From Burkholderiales bacterium (lineage in GTDB: Bacteria > Pseudomonadota > Gammaproteobacteria > Burkholderiales > SG8-41), in contig JAUXMZ010000058.1 in the NCBI GenBank assembly GCA_030683105.1, positions 1 to 49,591 of the forward strand: 49,591 nt of DNA, read 5' to 3'. Numbering within the stretch: position 1 is the first letter of the stretch; every line of letters starts with the position of its first letter. Shown in pieces: positions 42,034 through 49,185 of the stretch. The notes under the pieces are model-generated. The model was not told the origin of the DNA, did not search any database, and saw only the letters and a list, made by a program, of their open reading frames with translations. Both the position numbers and the translations under genes were made by a program.

Positions 42034-43188
42034 TCAGGTCTTGGATGGGCGTTGTGAAAACGTCCGTTCGAAAACGGATTCGGCGATGCGGTTCTTGAGC
42101 ACCTCGATCGAGCCGCCGGCGATCATCCAGCCGCGGCATTTGCGGAAACAGTATTCAACCAGGGTTTCCTCGGTATAACCCATGCCGCCCATGATCTGCA
42201 TCGCTTCGTTGCAGATCTCGAAGCCGGCCTGGTTGCAGAAGACCTTGGCGATCGCGGTGTCCTCGGCGGACGGCAGGCCGTTCTCGGCGTTGACGGCGGC
42301 GCGGTAGAGCAGCAGCTGCCCGGCGTCGAGCTTGACTTTCATGTCGGCGAATTTCCACTGCAGGCCCTGGAATTCGCACAGCAGCCGCCCGAACTGCTTG
42401 CGCTGCAGCGCCCACAGTCTTGCCTGCTCGTAGGCGTAGCGGCCGAATGCGAGTGAGCGCGCGGTGTTGCCGATGCGCTCGACGTTGAAACCCGAGATCT
42501 GTTTCTTGAAGCCGCCGGCCTTGAGCAGCACGTCCTCGGGGCCGACGTAGACGTTGTCGAGATAAGTCTGCACCCACTCGTCGCCGTTGAAAAATTTGGA
42601 CGGCTTGCCCTGCGTAAAGCCCTTCGCGTTGCGCGGGATCAGCACCGAGCCGATGCCGCCCACACCCGGACCGAAGCGCACGTAGGTGAGCATGACCTCG
42701 GCGTACGCGCCGTGCGTCTGAAACACCTTGACGCCGTTGATGCGGTAGCCCTCGCCGTCGGGGGTCGCGCTGGTCGTGAGATCGGTTACCGCGCTGCCCG
42801 CTTCGGGTTCGGTCATGCCGACGCAGATCACCGACTCGCCGGCTAGTATTTTGTTCAGATAGCGGTCTTTCTGGTCCCGCGTGCCGTACTCGGCCAGCAC
42901 GCGCACCGGACCGAAATTGCCGGCCTGGAGCACGTCGGCGCTCGCCGGACAGAACTCAGAAATGGCTTCGATGGCGATGATCGCGTCCATCAGCGTGCCG
43001 CCCTGGCCGCCGTCCTCTTCCTTCATCGCGATGCCCATCAGGCCCTGTTCCGCCATCAGCTTCGCCACGTCCCACGGGTGTTCGTCCTGGTGGGCGCGTT
43101 TTAACGCATCGGCCGCGAGATGGCGCTGGGCAAAGCCGCGAACCGCGTCGCGGAACTGGTTCTGTTCTGGCGTGAGTTCAAAGTTCAT
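42034..43188 (-). CDS. Acyl-CoA dehydrogenase
   Basis: A 384-residue FAD enzyme when started at ATG 43188 (MNFELTPEQ), the usual family start; the frame is open to 43251. Signatures include CVGMTEPEAGSAVTDL for FAD/substrate binding, the QIMGGMGYTEE region and a C-terminal catalytic base in GGSIEVLKN. It introduces a double bond into an acyl-CoA, passing electrons to ETF. In this block it would act on the CoA thioester formed by the neighbouring ligase or CoA-transferase. Confidence 0.92.
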   Translation of the reverse strand: MNFELTPEQNQFRDAVRGFAQRHLAADALKRAHQDEHPWDVAKLMAEQGLMGIAMKEEDGGQGGTLMDAIIAIEAISEFCPASADVLQAGNFGPVRVLAEYGTRDQKDRYLNKILAGESVICVGMTEPEAGSAVTDLTTSATPDGEGYRINGVKVFQTHGAYAEVMLTYVRFGPGVGGIGSVLIPRNAKGFTQGKPSKFFNGDEWVQTYLDNVYVGPEDVLLKAGGFKKQISGFNVERIGNTARSLAFGRYAYEQARLWALQRKQFGRLLCEFQGLQWKFADMKVKLDAGQLLLYRAAVNAENGLPSAEDTAIAKVFCNQAGFEICNEAMQIMGGMGYTEETLVEYCFRKCRGWMIAGGSIEVLKNRIAESVFERTFSQRPSKT

Positions 43189-43268
43189 GATCTGGGCTCG
43201 CGTATCGTGCAGTGAATATTGTAGAACTTTCCAGCGCCATCGCGGCGCCAAAGACCGGAATATGAACT

Positions 43269-43487
43269 ATCAGCCTGTAGGATTTGGCCTCAATTCACCG
43301 CAACGGGTAGTGTTAACCGATCGCCGTTGACGGACGCTTCGGCGACAGGCTGCTTAATAAAGAAGCTTTACGTGTAGAAACTCTATGCTAACCGGATCAA
43401 ACGTCACTTGCATGGCGTTCTTTTCACCCCGTTTCTGTAATGCTTTTCATTTCAGGAGTTTGTCGGACTTGTGTTCGACAAACTCCT
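43269..43487 (+). repeat. 217-bp interspersed repeat, copy B
   Basis: Homologous along its full length to 26343-26558, in the same orientation on the plus strand. The left CAGCCTG (43271-43277) and its complement CAGGCTG are kept. The right end AGGAGTTTGTCG (43454-43465) pairs with CGACAAACTCCT (43476-43487). The bases just after the right end (CTAG) include the TAG stop codon of the leftward PrpD gene. Confidence 0.75.
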
Positions 43488-44871
43488 AGGCGCGCAATAG
43501 CGGCCGTAATGTTCTGATATTGCCTAATTTATCGATGGCCCACACCGTGTCGCACAGTTTGCGCGCGCGCCGCTTGCCGAGTATTGGCGCCATCAGGTGA
43601 TAGCACTTCTCATCGACTTCGGCGCGGCTCATGGGGTTTTGCGCCGTGCCGCGGACCGCTTTCACGTGCTTGTTCAGCCGGCTGCCGTCCTTGAGGCGCA
43701 ATTCGACGATGCCCTGGCGCGAGGGCATGGCGCGCGTCAGCGCGTCGTCGCCATGCAGTTCGACGCGCTGCCGCAGGTCGAGCACGCGGCGGTTTTTCAT
43801 GCGTTTTTCGTCGTGCGCGGACTCGAAGGTGATGATGCCGTCGATCAGCATCACCGCGCACAGATGCTGCATGCAGATATCGGGCATGTTGCGGTTGTTG
43901 GTGGTGTTCGCACCCTGGTGCGCGACCCGCACCACGACCCGATCCACATCGGCCGCCTTGATGTCATGCGCGCGGATCAACTCGAGCAGCGCGTCGAGCG
44001 GGGCCTGGATCGGCGAGCCCACCGACCAGCGCTTGATGTTGGTGTTCATGATTTCATAAGTCGTGCCGAGATCGTGCACCAGGCGCTGCGGTTCGGGGGC
44101 CTTGCCGATACGGCGGGTCTCGTCATAGGCGACGAAAAAGTTGCGTTCTCCCGAGAACACGTCCTCGACCCCGGTGAAGCCGTGGGCCACCATCGCTGCG
44201 GCCGCGACGCCGTTGCGCGCCGGCATGCCGCCGAAGTCGAAGGCTTTCTCGATGTGCTCCTCATCGCGCATCCAGCACGAGATGCCCGAGCATTGCTGCG
44301 CGGCATAGGACAACAGGTGCCGCACCTGATCGTAACCCAGGCCGGCCAGCGCGCCAGCGGCCGCCGCGGCGCCAAAGTTGGGTCCGAAACTGTGGGTCGA
44401 ATGTCCGGCTTCGCGAAAATCGTAGGCGTGCAACGCCATGGTGACGCGGCAGCCGACGTCGTAGCCGAGCGCCACGGCGCGCAGCAACTGTGTGCCGGTG
44501 GCGAGCTCGCGCTCGGCCATGGCCAGCGCCGCCGGCACGATGCCGCAGCCGGGATGGGTCAGCGACGGCGCGTGCGAGTCGTCGGTTTCATCGGCGTGGG
44601 CCAGCATGCCGTTGGCGAGCGCGGCGTGCTCGGCAGTGGTGATGAGCCGCGAGCCGATGACCAGGGCTTCTTTTTTGCCGCCCAGGGTCTTTGCATACGA
44701 GATCGCTTTCAGGCCCGGCAGCAGGCGCGAACCCGATACCATGGCCGCGAGGGTATCGAGCAGGTGGTGCTTGGTTTTCTCTATCACGGGTTTGGGCAGC
44801 GGTTTGCTGATGGCCTTGGCGATGTAAGTCGCGAGTTGCCGCATGACCGGGGAGACGGGGAGGGAGGGCAT
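43486..44871 (-). CDS. MmgE/PrpD-family protein, paralogue 2
   Basis: A 461-residue MmgE/PrpD protein, started at ATG 44871 (MPSLPVSPV); a TTG twelve bases earlier is less likely. It has the LLDTLAAMVSGSRL start, LTHPGCGIVPAALA and HSTHSFGPNFGAAAAAG regions of the family. Its stop codon TAG lies at the edge of repeat copy B, so the C-terminal end could have been trimmed by insertion, but the length is normal. It forms part of the leftward catabolic block. Confidence 0.88.
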   Translation of the reverse strand: MPSLPVSPVMRQLATYIAKAISKPLPKPVIEKTKHHLLDTLAAMVSGSRLLPGLKAISYAKTLGGKKEALVIGSRLITTAEHAALANGMLAHADETDDSHAPSLTHPGCGIVPAALAMAERELATGTQLLRAVALGYDVGCRVTMALHAYDFREAGHSTHSFGPNFGAAAAAGALAGLGYDQVRHLLSYAAQQCSGISCWMRDEEHIEKAFDFGGMPARNGVAAAAMVAHGFTGVEDVFSGERNFFVAYDETRRIGKAPEPQRLVHDLGTTYEIMNTNIKRWSVGSPIQAPLDALLELIRAHDIKAADVDRVVVRVAHQGANTTNNRNMPDICMQHLCAVMLIDGIITFESAHDEKRMKNRRVLDLRQRVELHGDDALTRAMPSRQGIVELRLKDGSRLNKHVKAVRGTAQNPMSRAEVDEKCYHLMAPILGKRRARKLCDTVWAIDKLGNIRTLRPLLRA

Positions 44872-44944
44872 GTATACTCTCAATAGATTGATTTAATTAA
44901 TATTTTTATGGCGCCGTCATCGACACCGGCGCGTAGTTTTTTTC

Positions 44945-44978
44945 AGGATTTTGTCGGGCTGGAGTCCGACAAAATCCT
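44945..44978. repeat. Solo REP-like hairpin
   Basis: AGGATTTTGTCGG (44945-44957) and CCGACAAAATCCT (44966-44978) form a perfect 13-bp stem with an 8-base loop. It is the same hairpin type as the ends of the 217-bp repeats but without the body. The CTAG that follows supplies the TAG stop of the SDR gene. As it lies between two leftward genes, it could also act as an mRNA stabiliser. Confidence 0.7.
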
Positions 44979-45753
44979 AGGGCATGAACCCTCCTCCGTT
45001 GAGGTGTATCGACTGCCCGGTCAGGTAGCGCGCATCAGGTCCGCACAGCATGCGCACCATGGCGGCGATTTCCCCCGGCGCGCCGCGCCGGCCCACGGGG
45101 GGCAGTGCGACCCGGTGGCTCGGGCGTTCTGGCGCGCCCGGCAGTCCGCGCTGGGTTTCAACCGTGCCGGGCACCACGCAGTTGACGGTAATGTGGTGCT
45201 CGGCGAGGTCCAGCGCCAACGCTTTGGTCATGGCGGCGAGCCCGCCCTTGGCGGTGACCACGTGCGAACGGTGCAGCGCGCCCTTGTGGCCGGTGAGCCC
45301 GCCGATGTTGACGATGGCGCCGCTGCCGGAGCGGGCTAGGTGCGGCAGGCAGGCCTGGGTACAGATGAAAGCGCCGTCAAGCACGGTGGACAGCACGCGG
45401 CGCCATTCCTCGAGGGTGGTTTTGGCGAACGGGGTCTCGGAGCGGATGGCCGCATTGTTGACCAGTATGTCGAGGCGCCCGTAGCGCTGGATGGTTTCGT
45501 CGACCATGCTCGCGACGGCCGCGGGGTCGGTCACGTCGGCGATGAACACCGCGGCCTTGCCGCCGGCCTTTTCGATCATCGCCACCGTTTCCTGCGCCGC
45601 CTCGCGCGAGGCGTTGGCATTGACCATGACTGCGGCGCCGGCGGCGGCCAGCGACCGCGCGATGGCGCGGCCAATGTTGCGCGCGCCACCGGTCACCAGC
45701 GCCACTTTGCCGGCGAGTTCGTCGCCCTGTCTCATGCCTGCGTTGCTTGTCAT
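44977..45753 (-). CDS. SDR-family protein with altered catalytic residues
   Basis: A 258-residue short-chain dehydrogenase/reductase fold. The cofactor motif TGGARNIG (21-28) and the NNAA motif (99-102) are intact. The catalytic tetrad is not: the Tyr of YxxxK is Val165 (HVVTAK, Lys169 kept), the Ser position reads Gly152 (VNIGGLTG), and the Asn position is Val124. A known FabG-like subgroup has the RSHVVTAK type motif, so this is probably a family feature and not damage. It may use His164 or act as a non-classical enzyme or binding protein. It is the first gene of the ten-gene leftward block. Confidence 0.85.
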   Translation of the reverse strand: MTSNAGMRQGDELAGKVALVTGGARNIGRAIARSLAAAGAAVMVNANASREAAQETVAMIEKAGGKAAVFIADVTDPAAVASMVDETIQRYGRLDILVNNAAIRSETPFAKTTLEEWRRVLSTVLDGAFICTQACLPHLARSGSGAIVNIGGLTGHKGALHRSHVVTAKGGLAAMTKALALDLAEHHITVNCVVPGTVETQRGLPGAPERPSHRVALPPVGRRGAPGEIAAMVRMLCGPDARYLTGQSIHLNGGGFMP

Positions 45754-46058
45754 GATAGTGATTTGTTCCGTTTTCTGTTAAGGGGTGTACGGGCTCGATG
45801 TAAGCCGTTGTTTTGCGGGGTGAGTACTCCAACCGGCTGGGGGCTTCGGCAGGCAGAAAAGGATGCCGGAGACGTCACGCCGGGCGCGGCGTCATGCCGT
45901 CTGCTATGGCTGCATTCTAGCAGCGCGGCGGCCCGCCCTCAACGCGGCGGCGCCCTGTCCATTACGAAAGCTGATGGCCAGGATGCATAAAATAGAAGAA
46001 CGTCCGTTTGCGATAGGCTAAAATACCGCCCTTGCATTTCAACACGGAGCATAAGCGA
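45754..46058. other. Divergent promoter region, no further feature seen
   Basis: About 305 bases between the leftward SDR gene and the rightward purE. It should hold promoters for both directions, but no clear -35/-10 pair, operator or PurR-like palindrome could be supported. Confidence 0.35.
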
Positions 46059-46553
46059 ATGAAAACCCCTCAAGTAGGCATTGTCATGGGCAGCGCCAAC
46101 GACTGGGACATCATGCAGCACGCCGCGCGCCAGCTCAAGGATTTCGGCGTGTCGTACGAAGCGCGTGCGTTATCGGCGCACCGCACGCCTGATCTGTTGT
46201 TCGAGTGGATCGAGAAAATGGTGGCCGGCGGCGCAAAATGCTTTATTGCCGGCGCCGGTGGTGCAGCCCACCTGGCCGGGGTGGTTGCGGCCAAGACGAC
46301 CCTGCCGGTGCTCGCAGTGCCGATCCCCTCGAAACATCTGCAGGGGCTCGACTCGCTGTTGTCCATGGTGCAGATGCCCAAGGGCATACCGGTGGCGACG
46401 TTCGCCATCGGCGACGCCGGGTCGGCCAATGCCGGACTGTTTGCGGTGGCGATGCTGGCGCTGGCGGATGACAAGCTCGCCAAACGGTTGCAGGCCTTCC
46501 GCAAAAAACAGGCCGACGCCATCAGGGCGACCAAGCTGCCCGAACTTTCCTGA
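46059..46553 (+). CDS. purE: N5-carboxyaminoimidazole ribonucleotide mutase
   Basis: A 164-residue class I PurE. GIVMGSANDWDIM binds the ribonucleotide phosphate, and LSAHRTP carries the catalytic His; GAGGAAHLAGVVAA follows. ATG 46059 has CGGAGC upstream; an in-frame TTG at 46032 is less likely. It converts N5-CAIR to CAIR in purine synthesis. The next gene is purC, the following step. purK, which normally makes its substrate and often follows purE in betaproteobacteria, is not in this window. Confidence 0.95.
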   Translation: MKTPQVGIVMGSANDWDIMQHAARQLKDFGVSYEARALSAHRTPDLLFEWIEKMVAGGAKCFIAGAGGAAHLAGVVAAKTTLPVLAVPIPSKHLQGLDSLLSMVQMPKGIPVATFAIGDAGSANAGLFAVAMLALADDKLAKRLQAFRKKQADAIRATKLPELS

Positions 46554-46577
46554 TCAGATTCATTACAAGGCGGTGCG

Positions 46578-47501
46578 ATGGCGCCGCTTTCTTCAAAAGC
46601 GAAATCAGTCATGTCCGAAAATAATACACCTCTGTTTGAAACCAGCATCAAAAGCCTAAAGTTTCTGCATCGCGGCAAGGTGCGCGACCTCTATGCAGTC
46701 GGCGACGACAAACTGCTGGTGGTGCAGACCGACCGCCTTTCGGCGTTCGACGTCATTCTGCCCACGCCTATTCCCGGCAAGGGCCGGGTACTCACCGAAT
46801 TGTCGTTTTTCTGGTTCGAAAAACTCGGTCATATCGTGCCCCATCACCTGACCGGCATCGCGCCGGAATCGGTGGTGGCGGACAACGAACGCGGGCAGGT
46901 GGCCGGGCGCGCGATGGTGGTGAAAAAACTCAACCCCCTGCTGATCGAGGCGGTGGTGCGCGGCTATGTCATTGGCTCCGGCTGGAAGGACTACCAGGAC
47001 ACCGGCGCGATCTGCGGCATCACGCTGCCGGCCGGCCTCAAACAGGCGGACAAGCTGCCGCAGCCGATCTTCACGCCGGCCTCCAAGGCGCCCGCCGGCC
47101 AGCACGACGAGAACATCACGTATGCCGAAGCGGAAAAAACCGTAGGCGCGGCGCTCGCGGCAAAAGTCCGCGACATCTCGATCCGGCTGTATACCGAAGC
47201 CGCCGAGTATGCGGCCACGCGCGGCATCATCATTGCCGACACCAAGTTCGAATTCGGCACAGACGGCGAGGGCAACCTGGTGCTGATCGACGAAGCGCTG
47301 ACGCCCGACTCTTCGCGCTTCTGGCCCGCCGCCGAATACCGCGCCGGCATCAGCCCGCCGAGCTTCGACAAGCAGATCGTGCGCGACTGGCTGGAGACCC
47401 AGCCCTGGAACAAGAAGCCCCCGGCCCCGGCGTTGCCGCCGGAGGTGCTCCGGAAGACTGCGGAGAAGTATCGCGAAGTGCAGCGGCTGCTCACCAGCTG
47501 A
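46578..47501 (+). CDS. purC: Phosphoribosylaminoimidazole-succinocarboxamide synthase
   Basis: A 307-residue SAICAR synthetase. It has the N-terminal [15 protein letters not shown] strand, [13 protein letters not shown] and IADTKFEFG signatures of the family. It condenses CAIR with aspartate using ATP. ATG 46578 has an AAGG upstream, but ATG 46611 ([12 protein letters not shown]) matches the usual family start better, so the true N-terminus may be 11 residues shorter. It is 24 bases after purE, and a strong terminator follows. Confidence 0.94.
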   Translation: MAPLSSKAKSVMSENNTPLFETSIKSLKFLHRGKVRDLYAVGDDKLLVVQTDRLSAFDVILPTPIPGKGRVLTELSFFWFEKLGHIVPHHLTGIAPESVVADNERGQVAGRAMVVKKLNPLLIEAVVRGYVIGSGWKDYQDTGAICGITLPAGLKQADKLPQPIFTPASKAPAGQHDENITYAEAEKTVGAALAAKVRDISIRLYTEAAEYAATRGIIIADTKFEFGTDGEGNLVLIDEALTPDSSRFWPAAEYRAGISPPSFDKQIVRDWLETQPWNKKPPAPALPPEVLRKTAEKYREVQRLLTS

Positions 47502-47518
47502 GCAGTTGGTGGAGAGGG

Positions 47519-47590
47519 GAGAGACGAGAGGAGTGGCTGACTAATCGTCAGCCTGATTTTACCTGTTGCGCTTCACGCCTCTCGTCTCTC
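47519..47590 (+). terminator. purC terminator nested in an outer inverted repeat
   Basis: GGCTGAC (47535-47541), loop TAATC and GTCAGCC (47547-47553), followed by TGATTTT, form an intrinsic terminator. Around it, GAGAGACGAGAGG (47519-47531) and CCTCTCGTCTCTC (47578-47590) form a second perfect 13-bp stem. Confidence 0.75.
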
Positions 47591-47732
47591 GCCCGGCGCC
47601 TCTCGCTTTTTCCTTACATCGCTCCATGGTTTAACGCGTGGATGTCGTTGAACAATGAAAATGGCGAGCGCACAATGCCGGTGTGCAAACTTGGCGTTAG
47701 TCTAACTACTTGAAGCCGTTAATGACACGCTG

Positions 47733-48017
47733 ATGAAACGCAGAGACTTCTCGATCGGGCAGGAGTTTTGGTGTGGTGGTAGTCGGTGGCGGTGTACCGA
47801 CATTGGCTCTCGTGTGATCGTCGCAATATGCCTGGAGCCGAACGAAATCGTCACAAGTTTGCCGGGCGAGCAGTCCGGCGATCCGCGTCACGAGGTTCGC
47901 TCGATCACCGACGACCCAAAATGGCTGAATGGGCCGCCCTACGCCGTGGCTGAGTCGGTCTTTGACGAATACGACATGCAGGGCTGCTCCGTTACAGCAG
48001 ACGTTGAGGCATCGTGA
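47733..48017 (+). CDS. Small conserved hypothetical protein
   Basis: A 94-residue soluble protein beginning MKRRDFSIGQEFWCGGSRW and ending with NGPPYAVAESVFDEYD and GC. The IG..FWCG...WRCTDIG.R.IVAI and W.NGPPYAVAE.VFDEYD pattern occurs in an uncharacterised proteobacterial family, by recollection of its style. No domain or function is known. Three cysteines may bind metal. There is no convincing ribosome-binding site in front of ATG 47733, so the start is uncertain. It is not obviously part of the purine operon, which ends in a terminator. Confidence 0.65.
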   Translation: MKRRDFSIGQEFWCGGSRWRCTDIGSRVIVAICLEPNEIVTSLPGEQSGDPRHEVRSITDDPKWLNGPPYAVAESVFDEYDMQGCSVTADVEAS

Positions 48018-48207
48018 AAGATTTGACGGCTACCGCACGATTGACAGCGACACTGGCAAATGCTGCTTCGAGCGCTTGCTCGTGTACGTCATCGAAACGC
48101 TAAATCTTCTTGATCCTCAATTTCTTGGCGTTCTTTGCGGTTCAATCGGTTTGTGATCTTATTGTCCTGTTCCTTTTCTTGGCGCCTTGGCGGTTATAAA
48201 GTAAAGA

Positions 48208-49185
48208 ATGGTTTCTGAACAAGAAATTAAAAACGCGGTAGCCGTGCTGCGCGCCGGCGGGCTGGTCGCTTTCCCGACCGAGACGGTGTACGGACTCGGC
48301 GCCGACGCCTCCAGCCTGGAGGCCGTCAAAAAAATATTCGCCGCCAAGGGCCGCCCCCACGATCATCCGCTGATCGTGCACATTGCCGACGCCGTTCAGC
48401 TGGCCAACTGGGCGCGCGACATTCCGCCGGCCGCGGGAAAACTGGCGAAGAAATTCTGGCCGGGGCCTCTGACCATCATCCTGCGCCGCTCGGCAATGGC
48501 GACCGATCTGGTAACGGGAGGACAGGATACGGTGGCCTTGCGCGTGCCGTCGCATCCGGTCGCGCAAGCCTTGCTGCGCGCGTTCGGCGGCGGCATCGCC
48601 GCACCGTCGGCCAACCGCTTCGGGCGCGTAAGCGCAACCACCGCGGCGCATGTGCGCAGCGAATTCGGCGCCGCCGTCGAGTGCGTGCTCGATGGCGGCG
48701 CCGCCGATGTCGGCATCGAATCGACCATCGTCGATCTTTCGGGGGACAAGCCGACGTTGTTGCGGCCGGGCTGGATCACCGCCGCGCAACTGCAGGACGT
48801 GTTGGGCGAGCCGCTGGCCGCACCGGATGCGCAGTCGCCGCGCGCGCCGGGCACGCTGGCCAAACACTACGCGCCGCAAACGCCGCTGCTGATGATGGAA
48901 GCGGATCTGTTGCTCGAACTCGCCGCCAGCCTGACGCGCCAGGGCAGGCGCGTTGCCGTGCTCGCGCGCTCCGCGCACCGGCCGCTGCTGCCGGGGCTGG
49001 CCTGGGTGGTGGCCTCTGCCGACGCCAAAGGCTATGCCCATGATTTATATGATAATTTACGCCGGCTCGATGAGGCGGGCTGTGACACGATACTGATCGA
49101 GGAACCGCCCCAGGATACGCAATGGGTTGCGATCAAAGACCGGCTGATGCGCGCGGCGGCCGGTGTTGAAGAAGACCTGGCTTAG
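48208..49185 (+). CDS. Threonylcarbamoyl-AMP synthase (Sua5-type, YrdC + Sua5 domains)
   Basis: A 325-residue protein: a YrdC domain (about 5-195, with GGLVAFPTETVYGLGADA, KGRPHDHPLIVHI and APSANRFGRVSAT) and a C-terminal Sua5 domain (about 215-325), joined by SPRAPGTLAKHYAPQTP. It makes threonylcarbamoyl-AMP for the tRNA t6A modification. The length fits Sua5, as opposed to the short TsaC. A purE-purC-Sua5 neighbourhood is common in betaproteobacteria. Confidence 0.93.
   Translation: MVSEQEIKNAVAVLRAGGLVAFPTETVYGLGADASSLEAVKKIFAAKGRPHDHPLIVHIADAVQLANWARDIPPAAGKLAKKFWPGPLTIILRRSAMATDLVTGGQDTVALRVPSHPVAQALLRAFGGGIAAPSANRFGRVSATTAAHVRSEFGAAVECVLDGGAADVGIESTIVDLSGDKPTLLRPGWITAAQLQDVLGEPLAAPDAQSPRAPGTLAKHYAPQTPLLMMEADLLLELAASLTRQGRRVAVLARSAHRPLLPGLAWVVASADAKGYAHDLYDNLRRLDEAGCDTILIEEPPQDTQWVAIKDRLMRAAAGVEEDLA

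Noticed and set aside
43597-44886. 429-codon open frame on the plus strand
   Set aside because: Antisense shadow of the second PrpD gene.
47929-48156. 75-codon plus-strand frame overlapping the small conserved gene
   Set aside because: Out of frame with the conserved 94-residue protein and without ribosome-binding site; its C-terminal half is possibly coding-like but cannot be supported.
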